From: JARYMI01 sp037444845
GTDB taxonomy: Bacteria; Acidobacteriota; Aminicenantia; Aminicenantales; UBA8522
NCBI GenBank assembly: GCA_037444845.1
Contig: JBBILQ010000033.1
Location: forward strand, 1 to 28,186
Reading direction: 5' to 3'
Length of the DNA stretch: 28,186 bases
The translations under genes were made by a program, and so were the position numbers. This document shows, piece after piece, positions 13,428-20,869 of the stretch (position 1 is the first letter of the stretch; the number at the start of each line of letters is the position of its first letter). Below the pieces are notes generated by a model. That model was not told the DNA's origin. It ran no database searches and saw only the letters and a program-made list of their open reading frames with translations.

Positions 13428-15299
13428 TTATTCTCTAAAAAAGGCGCGAATTTGCCCGGCCAGCCCGTCCTCATCAAGTCCGTAGAGTCTCTTGATCTGG
13501 TTGGAGGTTCCCAGCGGGTAAATCTCGAGCGGCAGGCCGATGCTCTTAAACCGGACGCCGAACTTTTTTTCCCGGTCAAGGAATTCCCTGACCGCGCTGC
13601 CGAACCCCGCCGTGACCACGCCCTCTTCCGCCGTGATGATCGTGTTGCCGTCCTCAGCAAAACGGAGGATCATCTCCTCATCGAGCGGCTTAGCGAACCG
13701 GGCGTTGACGACGGCCAGGCTGATCCCCTCCTTTTCTAACTTTTCCGCTGCCCGCAAGGCCGGGTAAACCATGCTGCCGATGGGGAGGAGAAGCCCCTTC
13801 CCTTCCTTGAGCAGTTCACTGCGGCCAAGAGGGATGCCCTTGATTTTCTCATCCACTCCGACGCCCACAGCCCTGCCCTTGGGGTAGCGGATGGCAACGG
13901 GATGGCCGTAGCCAAGGGCCGACTTGAGCATCTGTCGCAGCTCCCCTTCATCCTTGGGCGCCATGACGACGAGATAGGGCATGTGGCGGAGATAGACGAG
14001 GTCATTGAGGCCCTGGTGAGTCGGCCCGTCTTCGGAGACGATGCCCGCCCGGTCCAAGGCGAAAATGACCGGAAGGTCCATCAAACAGACATCATGGTAA
14101 ACCTGGTCGTAAGCCCGCTGGAGGAAAGTGGAATAAATGGCCACAACCGGCCTGAACCCGCCCGCAGCCAGCCCGGCGGCGAAGTTGACCGCGTGCTGCT
14201 CGGCGATGCCGACGTCGTAGAACCGGTCAGGGAATTCCCGGGCAAAGATGTTGAGACCCGTCCCCTCGGGCATGGCGGCCGTGATGGCGATAATCTTAGG
14301 ATCCCGCTTAGCTAACTCGACCACCGCCTGGCCAAATACCTCTGAATAGGTCGGGACGGTGGCGTTTGTCACCGGCTCTCCCGTCGCCCGGTTAAAGGGC
14401 GAGGCGCCGTGGAACTGTTCGGGATTGTTTTGGGCCGGCGCGTAGCCGCGGCCTTTCTGGGTGACGCAGTGGATGAGGACGGGGCCATCATAGTCCCTGG
14501 CTTCCTCAAAGACCTCGATGAGAGAAGGCAGGCTGTGGCCCTGAACCGGGCCGATGTACCTGATCCCGAGCTCCTCGAAGACCAGCCCGGGGAAGAAGGC
14601 TTTCTTGACGGCGTCTTCGACCGCCCGTCCGGCCTTAATCATCGGCCAGCCCACAGCCGGGATGGACTTGAGGAAGGATTTCGCATGGTCTTTGATGCGC
14701 AGGTAGTGCTGCCCGGAGACGAGATACCTGAGGTATTTCGACAGGGCTCCCACGTTCGGCGAGATGGACATCTCGTTGTAGTTGAGGACGACGATGACCT
14801 TTTCGCGGAGGTGGCCGATCTGGTTGAGCGCCTCCCATGCGACGCCGCCGGTCAGGCTACCGTCGCCGACGACCGCGATGACCTGGAAGTTCTCCTGGCG
14901 TTTGTCCCGGGCCACGGCCAGGCCCAGCGCCGCGGAGAGGGCCGTCGAGGCGTGCCCCGTGTTGTAAACATCGTGCTCGCTTTCCTGTCTGTCGGGAAAC
15001 CCGAGCAACCCTCCCTGCTGCCTTAGCCCGGAGAAAAGCCTCCTCCGGCCCGTCAGAATCTTGTGGGTGTAACACTGATGGCCGACGTCCCAGATGATTT
15101 TATCCCGGGGAGAATTGAAGACATAGTGGAGAGCGATCGTGAGCTCTACCACGCCCAGGTTTGAGGCCAAGTGGCCGCCGTTCTTGGAGACGACATCGAC
15201 GATCAGCGAGCGGATCTCATCGGCAAGCTGAGGAAGATCAGCGGCGGAAAGTTTTTTCACGTCCTCAGGGCAGTTGATTTCATCGAGCGTTTTATCCAT
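13428..15299 (-). CDS. dxs: 1-deoxy-D-xylulose-5-phosphate synthase
   Basis: First enzyme of the MEP isoprenoid pathway: thiamine-diphosphate-dependent condensation of pyruvate and glyceraldehyde 3-phosphate. It has 623 residues, normal for DXS. The thiamine-binding GDGSLTGG motif is at 145-152 with LNYNEMSISPN following, and the second domain carries ALDRAGIVSEDGPTHQG. The ATG at 15299 is chosen for its GGAGG ribosome-binding site at proper distance and family-like N-terminus; the open frame 13 codons longer lacks support. It overlaps the end of ispA by eight bases and is the last gene of the long minus-strand run. Confidence 0.96.
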   Translation of the reverse strand: MDKTLDEINCPEDVKKLSAADLPQLADEIRSLIVDVVSKNGGHLASNLGVVELTIALHYVFNSPRDKIIWDVGHQCYTHKILTGRRRLFSGLRQQGGLLGFPDRQESEHDVYNTGHASTALSAALGLAVARDKRQENFQVIAVVGDGSLTGGVAWEALNQIGHLREKVIVVLNYNEMSISPNVGALSKYLRYLVSGQHYLRIKDHAKSFLKSIPAVGWPMIKAGRAVEDAVKKAFFPGLVFEELGIRYIGPVQGHSLPSLIEVFEEARDYDGPVLIHCVTQKGRGYAPAQNNPEQFHGASPFNRATGEPVTNATVPTYSEVFGQAVVELAKRDPKIIAITAAMPEGTGLNIFAREFPDRFYDVGIAEQHAVNFAAGLAAGGFRPVVAIYSTFLQRAYDQVYHDVCLMDLPVIFALDRAGIVSEDGPTHQGLNDLVYLRHMPYLVVMAPKDEGELRQMLKSALGYGHPVAIRYPKGRAVGVGVDEKIKGIPLGRSELLKEGKGLLLPIGSMVYPALRAAEKLEKEGISLAVVNARFAKPLDEEMILRFAEDGNTIITAEEGVVTAGFGSAVREFLDREKKFGVRFKSIGLPLEIYPLGTSNQIKRLYGLDEDGLAGQIRAFFRE

Positions 15300-16161
15300 G
15301 GGATGCCTCCGGTTTCGGGGCGACGAGAGAGAGGGCAAGATACCGGAGCTCTTCCGCCCTCAAAGAGGCTTTGTCCAGAGAAGCAACGGCCTTGCGGACA
15401 AGCTCCCCCAGCCTGCTTTTCGCTTTGTCCAGCCCCAAAAAAGCCGCATAATCGGGCCGCCGGGGTCCTTTTCTTGCCTCCCTTTTACAGGAATCCAGGA
15501 TGTCATCGCGGATCTGGAAGGCCAGCCCTAAGCATCGCCCGAAGTCAGTGATTGCATTCCTCTCCCGGCGACCTGCTCCGGCCAGCACAGCGCCCACCTC
15601 GACCGAAGCCGTTATCAACGCTCCCGTCTTCTTGAGAACGAGCTCCTCCAGAGCCCCCCCGGTTAATTTTTCCGGGTTGAGCGTGATGTCTAAAAACTGG
15701 CCCCCGATCATCCCGGACACGCCCGCTGCCCGGCTGACTGTCCGCAGCGCTTCCTGTTTTCTCAGAACGAGCTCGGGCGGGACATTGGCGCCGGCCATCA
15801 GCTCGAAGGCTAAGGTGAGCAGGCCGTCACCGGCTAAGAGAGCCATGTCTTCGCCAAAAGCCTTATGGCAGGAGGGCCGGCCGCGCCGGAAATCATCGTT
15901 GTCCATAGCCGGAAGGTCGTCATGGATGAGGGAATAGTTGTGGACGAGCTCGAGCGCGCAAGCAAAAGGAAGGAGGACGCGGCGGGGGGCGCCCAAACAG
16001 GCTCCGGAGCTGAGAAGGAGGAGCGGCCGGAAGCGTTTTCCTCCGGAGAAGACAGCGTAGCGCATCGCCCGAAAGAGCAGGGAATCGTCCCCGGACAGGA
16101 CCCGCTTGAGTTCCCCTTCGACGAGTCGTTTCTTGGCGGCCAAGCTGTCTTTGACGCGCAT
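15292..16161 (-). CDS. ispA: polyprenyl (farnesyl/geranylgeranyl) diphosphate synthase
   Basis: Trans-prenyltransferase that condenses isopentenyl diphosphate with allylic diphosphates. It has 289 residues. The first Asp-rich motif is DDLPAMDND (from D81), with the short-chain type insertion, and the second is DDILD (219-223). GKRFRP (41-46) is the usual substrate-binding start. After DDILD the loop that normally carries a Gly-Lys pair and runs about 28 residues to the TYPALLGL segment is shortened to about 13 here (PDYAAFLGL). It lies between xseB and dxs, an arrangement common in bacteria, and supplies chains made from the MEP pathway. Product length cannot be read with certainty. Confidence 0.92.
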   Translation of the reverse strand: MRVKDSLAAKKRLVEGELKRVLSGDDSLLFRAMRYAVFSGGKRFRPLLLLSSGACLGAPRRVLLPFACALELVHNYSLIHDDLPAMDNDDFRRGRPSCHKAFGEDMALLAGDGLLTLAFELMAGANVPPELVLRKQEALRTVSRAAGVSGMIGGQFLDITLNPEKLTGGALEELVLKKTGALITASVEVGAVLAGAGRRERNAITDFGRCLGLAFQIRDDILDSCKREARKGPRRPDYAAFLGLDKAKSRLGELVRKAVASLDKASLRAEELRYLALSLVAPKPEASHG

Positions 16162-16166
16162 AGGGC

Positions 16167-16460
16167 TTAAAACGGCGGCTCTTCGCCTTCTTCCTCCTCT
16201 TTTTCCTCTTCTTCTTCAGGGGAAAAACCTTCGGCCTTATCAAGGTCAAAGGCTTCCTTTTTCGTTTCTCCCTTCTCCTCCTTAAGGAGAATCTCGACTT
16301 TCTTCTCGGCCTTGCCCAACTCCTCCCTGAGGAACCTGGCCAGGTTGACGCCTTTCTCGAAAAGGGCTAAGGACTCGTTGAGCGAGAGCCCCCCTTTCTC
16401 CAGCTTTTCGACAATCTGTTCCAGGTCGGCGAGAGCCTTTTCAAAGCTCAGTGCGGTCAT
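16167..16460 (-). CDS. xseB: exodeoxyribonuclease VII small subunit
   Basis: Small subunit that binds XseA in exonuclease VII, which degrades single-stranded DNA to oligonucleotides. It has 97 residues. The family core SFEKALADLEQIVEKLEKG followed by LSLNESLALFEKGVNL covers residues 5-40 and forms the paired helices. The tail after residue 60 is unusually acidic, with runs of glutamate, and makes it longer than the common 70-80 residues. The ATG at 16460 has an AAGGAG ribosome-binding site and overlaps the stop of xseA (ATGA). Confidence 0.92.
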   Translation of the reverse strand: MTALSFEKALADLEQIVEKLEKGGLSLNESLALFEKGVNLARFLREELGKAEKKVEILLKEEKGETKKEAFDLDKAEGFSPEEEEEKEEEEGEEPPF

Positions 16461-17785
16461 TTTTTCTCCTTTGTCAGGCGCGACTCTAAAAGGATGTCCC
16501 GGTCGAGGCTTTTTACCCGGCATGTGAATTCCCCTTTATAGAAAGAAACGGTTATGTCCTTCGTCCTGTCGACGTCCTCAATCCTCCTGATGAGCTGGAG
16601 GTCGTCTTTCCAGCAGAGGGTGTAGCCTTTCCTTAGTATATCGAGCGGGCTGAGGTTGTGCAACTCCACCGAGAGCTTCTCCCACCGTGCCACAAGGTCC
16701 CGGAGCAGGCGTTTGACCGTGTTGGTGATTTTCTCCTCGAAGAGAGCGGCATAAGACCGGCTTTCGGCCAGCGTCGTCTTTTTCCGGCGGAGAATCTCCT
16801 TGGCTCTCTCCTCGAGTTCATCGACCCGCTGCTCAAGGTTGAGAAGCCGGATCCTGAAATTCTCGAAAATCCGGTGACGGCTGAGGTTGAGGACTGTGTG
16901 TTTCCTTTCCTGGATAGAATAGAGAGTCCGCTCACGGAGGCTCTTTCCCAGGCGCTCGATGCGTTCAACAAGGGCCTGCTCTTTTTCGATGACAATTTCT
17001 GCCGCCGCCGAAGGCGTGGAGGCACGGATGTCGGCCACGAAATCGGCGATAGTGAAATCCACCTCATGGCCGACGGCCGAGATGACCGGGATGGGGCAGC
17101 GAAAGATCGCCCTCGCCACTTTTTCCTCGTTAAAGGCCCAGAGGTCCTCGATCGAACCGCCGCCTCGGCCGACGATGATGACGTCGATATCGGGCTGGCT
17201 TCCCAAGTAATCAATTCCCTCGACAATCTCCGAGGCTGCGCCCTCGCCCTGGACTTTAGCCGGATAGATGAGGATGTGGACCCGGGCGAAGCGCCGCTCC
17301 AAGGTCCGTAGAATGTCGACGATAGCCGCCCCGCGCGGCGACGTGACGATGCCTATCTTTTTCGGAAGAAGGGGCAGCTTTTTCTTGTGCCGGGGGTCAA
17401 AAAGGCCCTCTGCCCGGAGCTTCTCTTTGAGCTGCTCGAAGGCTAACTGAAGGGCGCCCTTGCCCTTGGGCTCAACGACCTCGACGATGAGCTGGTATTC
17501 TCCCCTGGGTTCGTAGACGTTCAGCCGGCCCCGACAGACAACGCTCAGACCGTCTTTGAGCTCAAAGGCCACCTGCCTGGCTTCGGCCCGGAACATGACC
17601 GTGCGGAGCTGCGCGTTAGCGTCCTTCAGGGTGAAATAGAGATGGCCCGAGGAATGACGGTGAAAATTGGAGACCTCCCCCTCAACCCAGAGGTGCGGGA
17701 AGGCTGTCTCGAGATCCAGCTTGACAAGCCGTGTGACCTCGGAGACAGTGTAGATCTTATCGGGCTTCACCAGGCTTTGGTTCAT
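16457..17785 (-). CDS. xseA: exodeoxyribonuclease VII large subunit
   Basis: Catalytic subunit of exonuclease VII, 442 residues, normal length. An N-terminal OB-fold (about 10-105) contains VEGEVSNFHRHSSGHLYFTLKD-type sequence (first 20 residues of it: VEGEVSNFHRHSSGHLYFTL); the catalytic domain follows with IGIVTSPRGAAIVDIL, DVIIVGRGGGSIEDLWAFN and ISAVGHEVDFTIADFVAD, then a coiled-coil region from about 255 to 390. The ATG at 17785 is chosen because the family N-terminus begins there and a GAGGAGA ribosome-binding site precedes it; it lies 29 nt inside ymdB. It is coupled to xseB downstream. Confidence 0.95.
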   Translation of the reverse strand: MNQSLVKPDKIYTVSEVTRLVKLDLETAFPHLWVEGEVSNFHRHSSGHLYFTLKDANAQLRTVMFRAEARQVAFELKDGLSVVCRGRLNVYEPRGEYQLIVEVVEPKGKGALQLAFEQLKEKLRAEGLFDPRHKKKLPLLPKKIGIVTSPRGAAIVDILRTLERRFARVHILIYPAKVQGEGAASEIVEGIDYLGSQPDIDVIIVGRGGGSIEDLWAFNEEKVARAIFRCPIPVISAVGHEVDFTIADFVADIRASTPSAAAEIVIEKEQALVERIERLGKSLRERTLYSIQERKHTVLNLSRHRIFENFRIRLLNLEQRVDELEERAKEILRRKKTTLAESRSYAALFEEKITNTVKRLLRDLVARWEKLSVELHNLSPLDILRKGYTLCWKDDLQLIRRIEDVDRTKDITVSFYKGEFTCRVKSLDRDILLESRLTKEKK

Positions 17786-18581
17786 CACCTCTCTCCTCGA
17801 TGATGACCTCTCGCCGGATCGAAAAAGCCTTGCCTGTCCGCGGTTCGGCTTCGACGAAGACCGCAGAGAAGAAAAGGCCTTCTTTCCCCGGCTCAAGGCG
17901 CTGAGGCCGGGCAGTAAGAAACCGGGTCAGGGCATGCTCTGTCCGGATGCCGATCACAGAATGCGAAGCGCCGATCATGCCGACGTCGCTGATGTACGCC
18001 GTCCCCCCGGGCAGGACGCGCTCGTCGGCTGTGGGCACATGGGTGTGAGTTCCGATGACGGCTGACACGCGGCCGTCCAAGTACCAGCCCAAAGCTTGCT
18101 TTTCAGAGGTCGCCTCGGCGTGAAAATCAACGACGATAACGGGAGTTATGGCGCGGAGTTTCTCCACCTCTGCGTCGGCTGCGCGAAACGGGCAGTCGAT
18201 GGGCTCCATGAAGACCCGTCCCTGGAGGTTTAGCACCGCAGCTTTCCAACCGTCCCGGTTCTCCAGGATATAAGAGCTCCGTCCCGGGTTCGCGGGCGGG
18301 TAGTTGGCCGGCCTCAGCAGCCTCGGCTCCTTCTCTAAGTAGGCCAGCGCCTCTTTTTTGTCCCAGACGTGGTTTCCAGAGGTCAGGACATCCGTCAGGC
18401 TGAGGAGCTCGCGGCCGATCTCTTCAGTGATGCCGACGCCTCCCGCCGCGTTCTCGGCGTTTGCCACGATAAAGGCCGGTTCGTATTTTTCCACGAGCCG
18501 GGGGAGATGTTTCTTCATGGCCGCCCGGCCCGGACGGCCGATGATATCCCCGAGGAAAAGAAACCCCAGTTTATCTGGCAT
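17757..18581 (-). CDS. YmdB-type metallophosphoesterase (TIGR00282 family)
   Basis: A 274-residue metallophosphoesterase of the YmdB family, which hydrolyses cyclic nucleotides such as 2',3'-cAMP; in Bacillus the gene also sits beside rny and affects biofilm formation. Metal and catalytic residues are visible: D12 in LGDIIGRPG, E43/N44 in NAENAAGG, N70/H71 in SGNHVWD, the VDFHAEATSEK motif and GTHTHVPTAD. The length is normal. Its start overlaps the end of rny by 11 nt, so the ribonuclease and the phosphodiesterase are made together, consistent with a joint role in RNA turnover. Confidence 0.92.
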   Translation of the reverse strand: MPDKLGFLFLGDIIGRPGRAAMKKHLPRLVEKYEPAFIVANAENAAGGVGITEEIGRELLSLTDVLTSGNHVWDKKEALAYLEKEPRLLRPANYPPANPGRSSYILENRDGWKAAVLNLQGRVFMEPIDCPFRAADAEVEKLRAITPVIVVDFHAEATSEKQALGWYLDGRVSAVIGTHTHVPTADERVLPGGTAYISDVGMIGASHSVIGIRTEHALTRFLTARPQRLEPGKEGLFFSAVFVEAEPRTGKAFSIRREVIIEERGDEPKPGEAR

Positions 18582-20133
18582 ATTCGACAGCCCTCATCTC
18601 CCGGATGACCGTGACTTTGATCTGGCCGGGATAGTCCATCTCGTTCTTAATCTTCTGGGCGATTTCCTTGGCCACGACCGTCGCCCGGTCGTCGGAGACA
18701 CGCTGGCTCTCGACGATGATCCTGATCTCCCGGCCGGCCTGGAGGGCAAAGGCCTTGGAGACGCCCTCGAAGGAGTGGGCGATCTCCTCCAGCTTTTCCA
18801 GCCGCTTGATGTACGTTTCCAACAGCTCACGCCGCGCTCCTGGCCGGGCGGCCGAGAGCGTGTCCGCAGCCTGGACGAGGACGGCTTCGATCGACGGAAA
18901 ATCGACGTCGCGGTGGTGGGAGGCGATGGCCTGAGCCACTTTATCAGACTCGCCGTGCTTCTTGACCAGCTCGACACTCAACTCCGTGTGGGTGCCTTCC
19001 ACTTCCTTGTCCACGGCCTTGCCGATGTCATGAAGCAGCCCGGCCCGGATCGCCACCTGGGTGTCAACTCCCAGTTCTTTGGCCATGAGGGCAGCCAGCA
19101 TGGCGACTTCCTTTGAATGCTGGAGGACGTTCTGGCCGTAACTCGTCCGGTATTTCAGCCTGCCTAAGAGTTTGATGAGCTCCGGGTGGACGTTCTGGAC
19201 GCGGAGCTCGAGGACGACGGACTCTCCTTCCTGCTTGATTTCCTGTTCCAGGTCGGCCTTGACCGTCTCGACGATTTCCTCGATCCGGGCAGGGTGAATC
19301 CGTCCGTCGATGACCAGCTTCTGGATGGCCAGCCGGGCCAGCTCTCGGCGGATCGGGTCGAAGCTCGAGAGAATGACCGCCTCGGGCGTGTCATCGACGA
19401 TGATATCCACGCCCGTGACCAGCTCCAGGGCGCGGATATTCCGGCCCTCCCGGCCGATGATCCGGCCCTTCATGTCTTCGGAGGGCAGGTCAACAACCGA
19501 AACCGTCGTCTCGACGACGTGCTCGGCTGCTGACCGCTGGATGGCCTGACTGATGATCTCTCTGGCCATGGCCTGGCCCTTCTCCCGCGTCTCCTCCTCA
19601 ATCTTGCGGAGGACCTGGACGGCTTCTAACTTTGCCTCGTCCTCCAGCTTCTTGATGAGCTGGTTCTTGGCTTCTTCCTGAGACAACCCAGAGATTCTCT
19701 CGAGCTCTTCTGTTTGCTTCTTTATCAAGGCGTTGATCTTTTCTTCCTGGATGTCCAGGTCTTTCTCTTTCTGATAAAGACGGCGCTCTTTCGTCGAAAA
19801 ATCTCTCTCCTTCCGCTCAAGGGCCTGGAACCTCCTGTCCTGGTTCTCTTCTTTGTTGATCAGCCGCCTCTCCATCTCGCTGATTTTTCTACGTTTGTCC
19901 CTGGTTTGCCTCTCGAACTCCGCTTCGAAATTGAGGTATTTCTCCTTGACTTCGAGGGCGGCTTTCTGGGTGATTTTTTCAGCTTCGGCTTTAGCTCCCG
20001 AGAGAATTTCCCTGGCTTCTTCATGAGCTTTGAAGAGAGCCCGGCCGCCCATCTTCTTTTTCAGGAAATAAAAAATAACCACCCCGGCCCAGAGGGCCAG
20101 GGCTGCGATACCGATGACTAAAGCGATATTCAT
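18571..20133 (-). CDS. rny: ribonuclease Y
   Basis: Membrane-anchored endoribonuclease that starts mRNA decay. It has 520 residues, normal for the family. An N-terminal membrane helix (about 3-23) is followed by a long coiled coil (about 30-200), a KH RNA-binding domain with GRIIGREGRNI (223-233) and an HD domain with the HDIGK motif (H368/D369). Two ATGs lie six bases apart at 20139 and 20133; the second is preferred because the AAGGAGG ribosome-binding site is eight bases from it and only two from the first. It is separated from zapA by about 150 bp without a recognised gene. Confidence 0.95.
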   Translation of the reverse strand: MNIALVIGIAALALWAGVVIFYFLKKKMGGRALFKAHEEAREILSGAKAEAEKITQKAALEVKEKYLNFEAEFERQTRDKRRKISEMERRLINKEENQDRRFQALERKERDFSTKERRLYQKEKDLDIQEEKINALIKKQTEELERISGLSQEEAKNQLIKKLEDEAKLEAVQVLRKIEEETREKGQAMAREIISQAIQRSAAEHVVETTVSVVDLPSEDMKGRIIGREGRNIRALELVTGVDIIVDDTPEAVILSSFDPIRRELARLAIQKLVIDGRIHPARIEEIVETVKADLEQEIKQEGESVVLELRVQNVHPELIKLLGRLKYRTSYGQNVLQHSKEVAMLAALMAKELGVDTQVAIRAGLLHDIGKAVDKEVEGTHTELSVELVKKHGESDKVAQAIASHHRDVDFPSIEAVLVQAADTLSAARPGARRELLETYIKRLEKLEEIAHSFEGVSKAFALQAGREIRIIVESQRVSDDRATVVAKEIAQKIKNEMDYPGQIKVTVIREMRAVEYAR

Positions 20134-20285
20134 GTTCATCACCTCCTTCGAGGAGTCTAAAACGGAGAGGAAAAGGGGAAGGATTAGGCCATCAGACGAT
20201 CGAAGGGGAGTCCGGGGGAATGCCGGCCGGGGAATCGAACGCTCCCCGCCCATTTATCACGAGCCCTGAAACGGTCTCTGTGAAC
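20134..20285 (-). other. gap between zapA and rny, possible small RNA
   Basis: About 150 bp without a reading frame on the minus strand. It contains a GGGGA/TCCCC hairpin around GCGTTCGAT and a CGGAC/GTCTG stem. In some bacteria 6S RNA is coded next to zapA, but I cannot recognise the 6S consensus bubble or closing stem here. Confidence 0.2.
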
Positions 20286-20612
20286 CTACGGAGCTTTATC
20301 AAAATCATTGGTATTCTTGTCCTCTTTGAAGAGATTTGCCTCTAAACTCCCGATTTCGCTCTCCATCTTACCGATGACTTCATTCAGTTGATCCAGGTTC
20401 TTCTGACAGAGGAAATACTCGTCGGCGATGTTCAGGGCCGCGAGCACCGCGATCTTAAGCATGTCCGCGGATTTTGACTTCACCGCCACTTCGTGCATCT
20501 TCTGATCAACGTATGAAGTCAGGTGATTTATATATTTTTCATCCTCTTCTCCTTTGACTCTGATACGGTACTTCTGTCCGTAAATCTCGACTTCGATGAT
20601 CCTGTCGATCAT
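20286..20612 (-). CDS. zapA: cell division protein ZapA
   Basis: Promotes bundling of FtsZ filaments at the division septum. It has 108 residues, normal for ZapA. The N-terminal strand region IIEVEIYGQKYRIRV (5-19) and the helix starting YINHLTSYVDQKMHEVA (27-43) are typical, followed by MLKIAVLAALNIADEYF (51-67) and a C-terminal coiled coil. The start overlaps the stop of the upstream coiled-coil gene (ATGA). The pheT - coiled coil - zapA order recurs in several phyla and supports the call. Confidence 0.88.
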   Translation of the reverse strand: MIDRIIEVEIYGQKYRIRVKGEEDEKYINHLTSYVDQKMHEVAVKSKSADMLKIAVLAALNIADEYFLCQKNLDQLNEVIGKMESEIGSLEANLFKEDKNTNDFDKAP

Positions 20613-20869
20613 ATCCCGAGCTTATCGATCTGGCCGATGATCGCCTCAACCTTGCTTTTTACGGCTTCCCTCTCGCTCTCGTAGCGTTTCAAGTCCTCCT
20701 CGAACTTGGCCGATTTCCTGGCCTGTTCTTCATAATCCTTAATCCCCGCCTTGAGGTCTTTGACCTGCTGGCGAAGCTTATCGTTCTCGGCCGTCAACTT
20801 ATGGATGTGCTCGATGACCAGGCTGATTTTTCCTTCAAGTATTTTAATTCTTTCGAGTTCTGCTGTCAA
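20609..20869 (-). CDS. ZapB-like coiled-coil protein
   Basis: An 86-residue protein that is almost entirely coiled coil by heptad pattern (residues 3-80), with no other domain. It is small, acidic/basic-rich and placed directly before zapA, so I infer a ZapB-like role in FtsZ-ring organisation; sequence similarity alone is weak for such proteins. The start is TTG at 20869, supported by a GGAGG ribosome-binding site five bases upstream. The first 26 nt lie inside the end of pheT. Confidence 0.7.
   Translation of the reverse strand: MTAELERIKILEGKISLVIEHIHKLTAENDKLRQQVKDLKAGIKDYEEQARKSAKFEEDLKRYESEREAVKSKVEAIIGQIDKLGI

Noticed and set aside
20210..20250. tRNA T-arm-like sequence (GTTCGATTC) between zapA and rny
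   Set aside because: The arms do not pair as a T stem and no acceptor, D or anticodon arm can be built around it.
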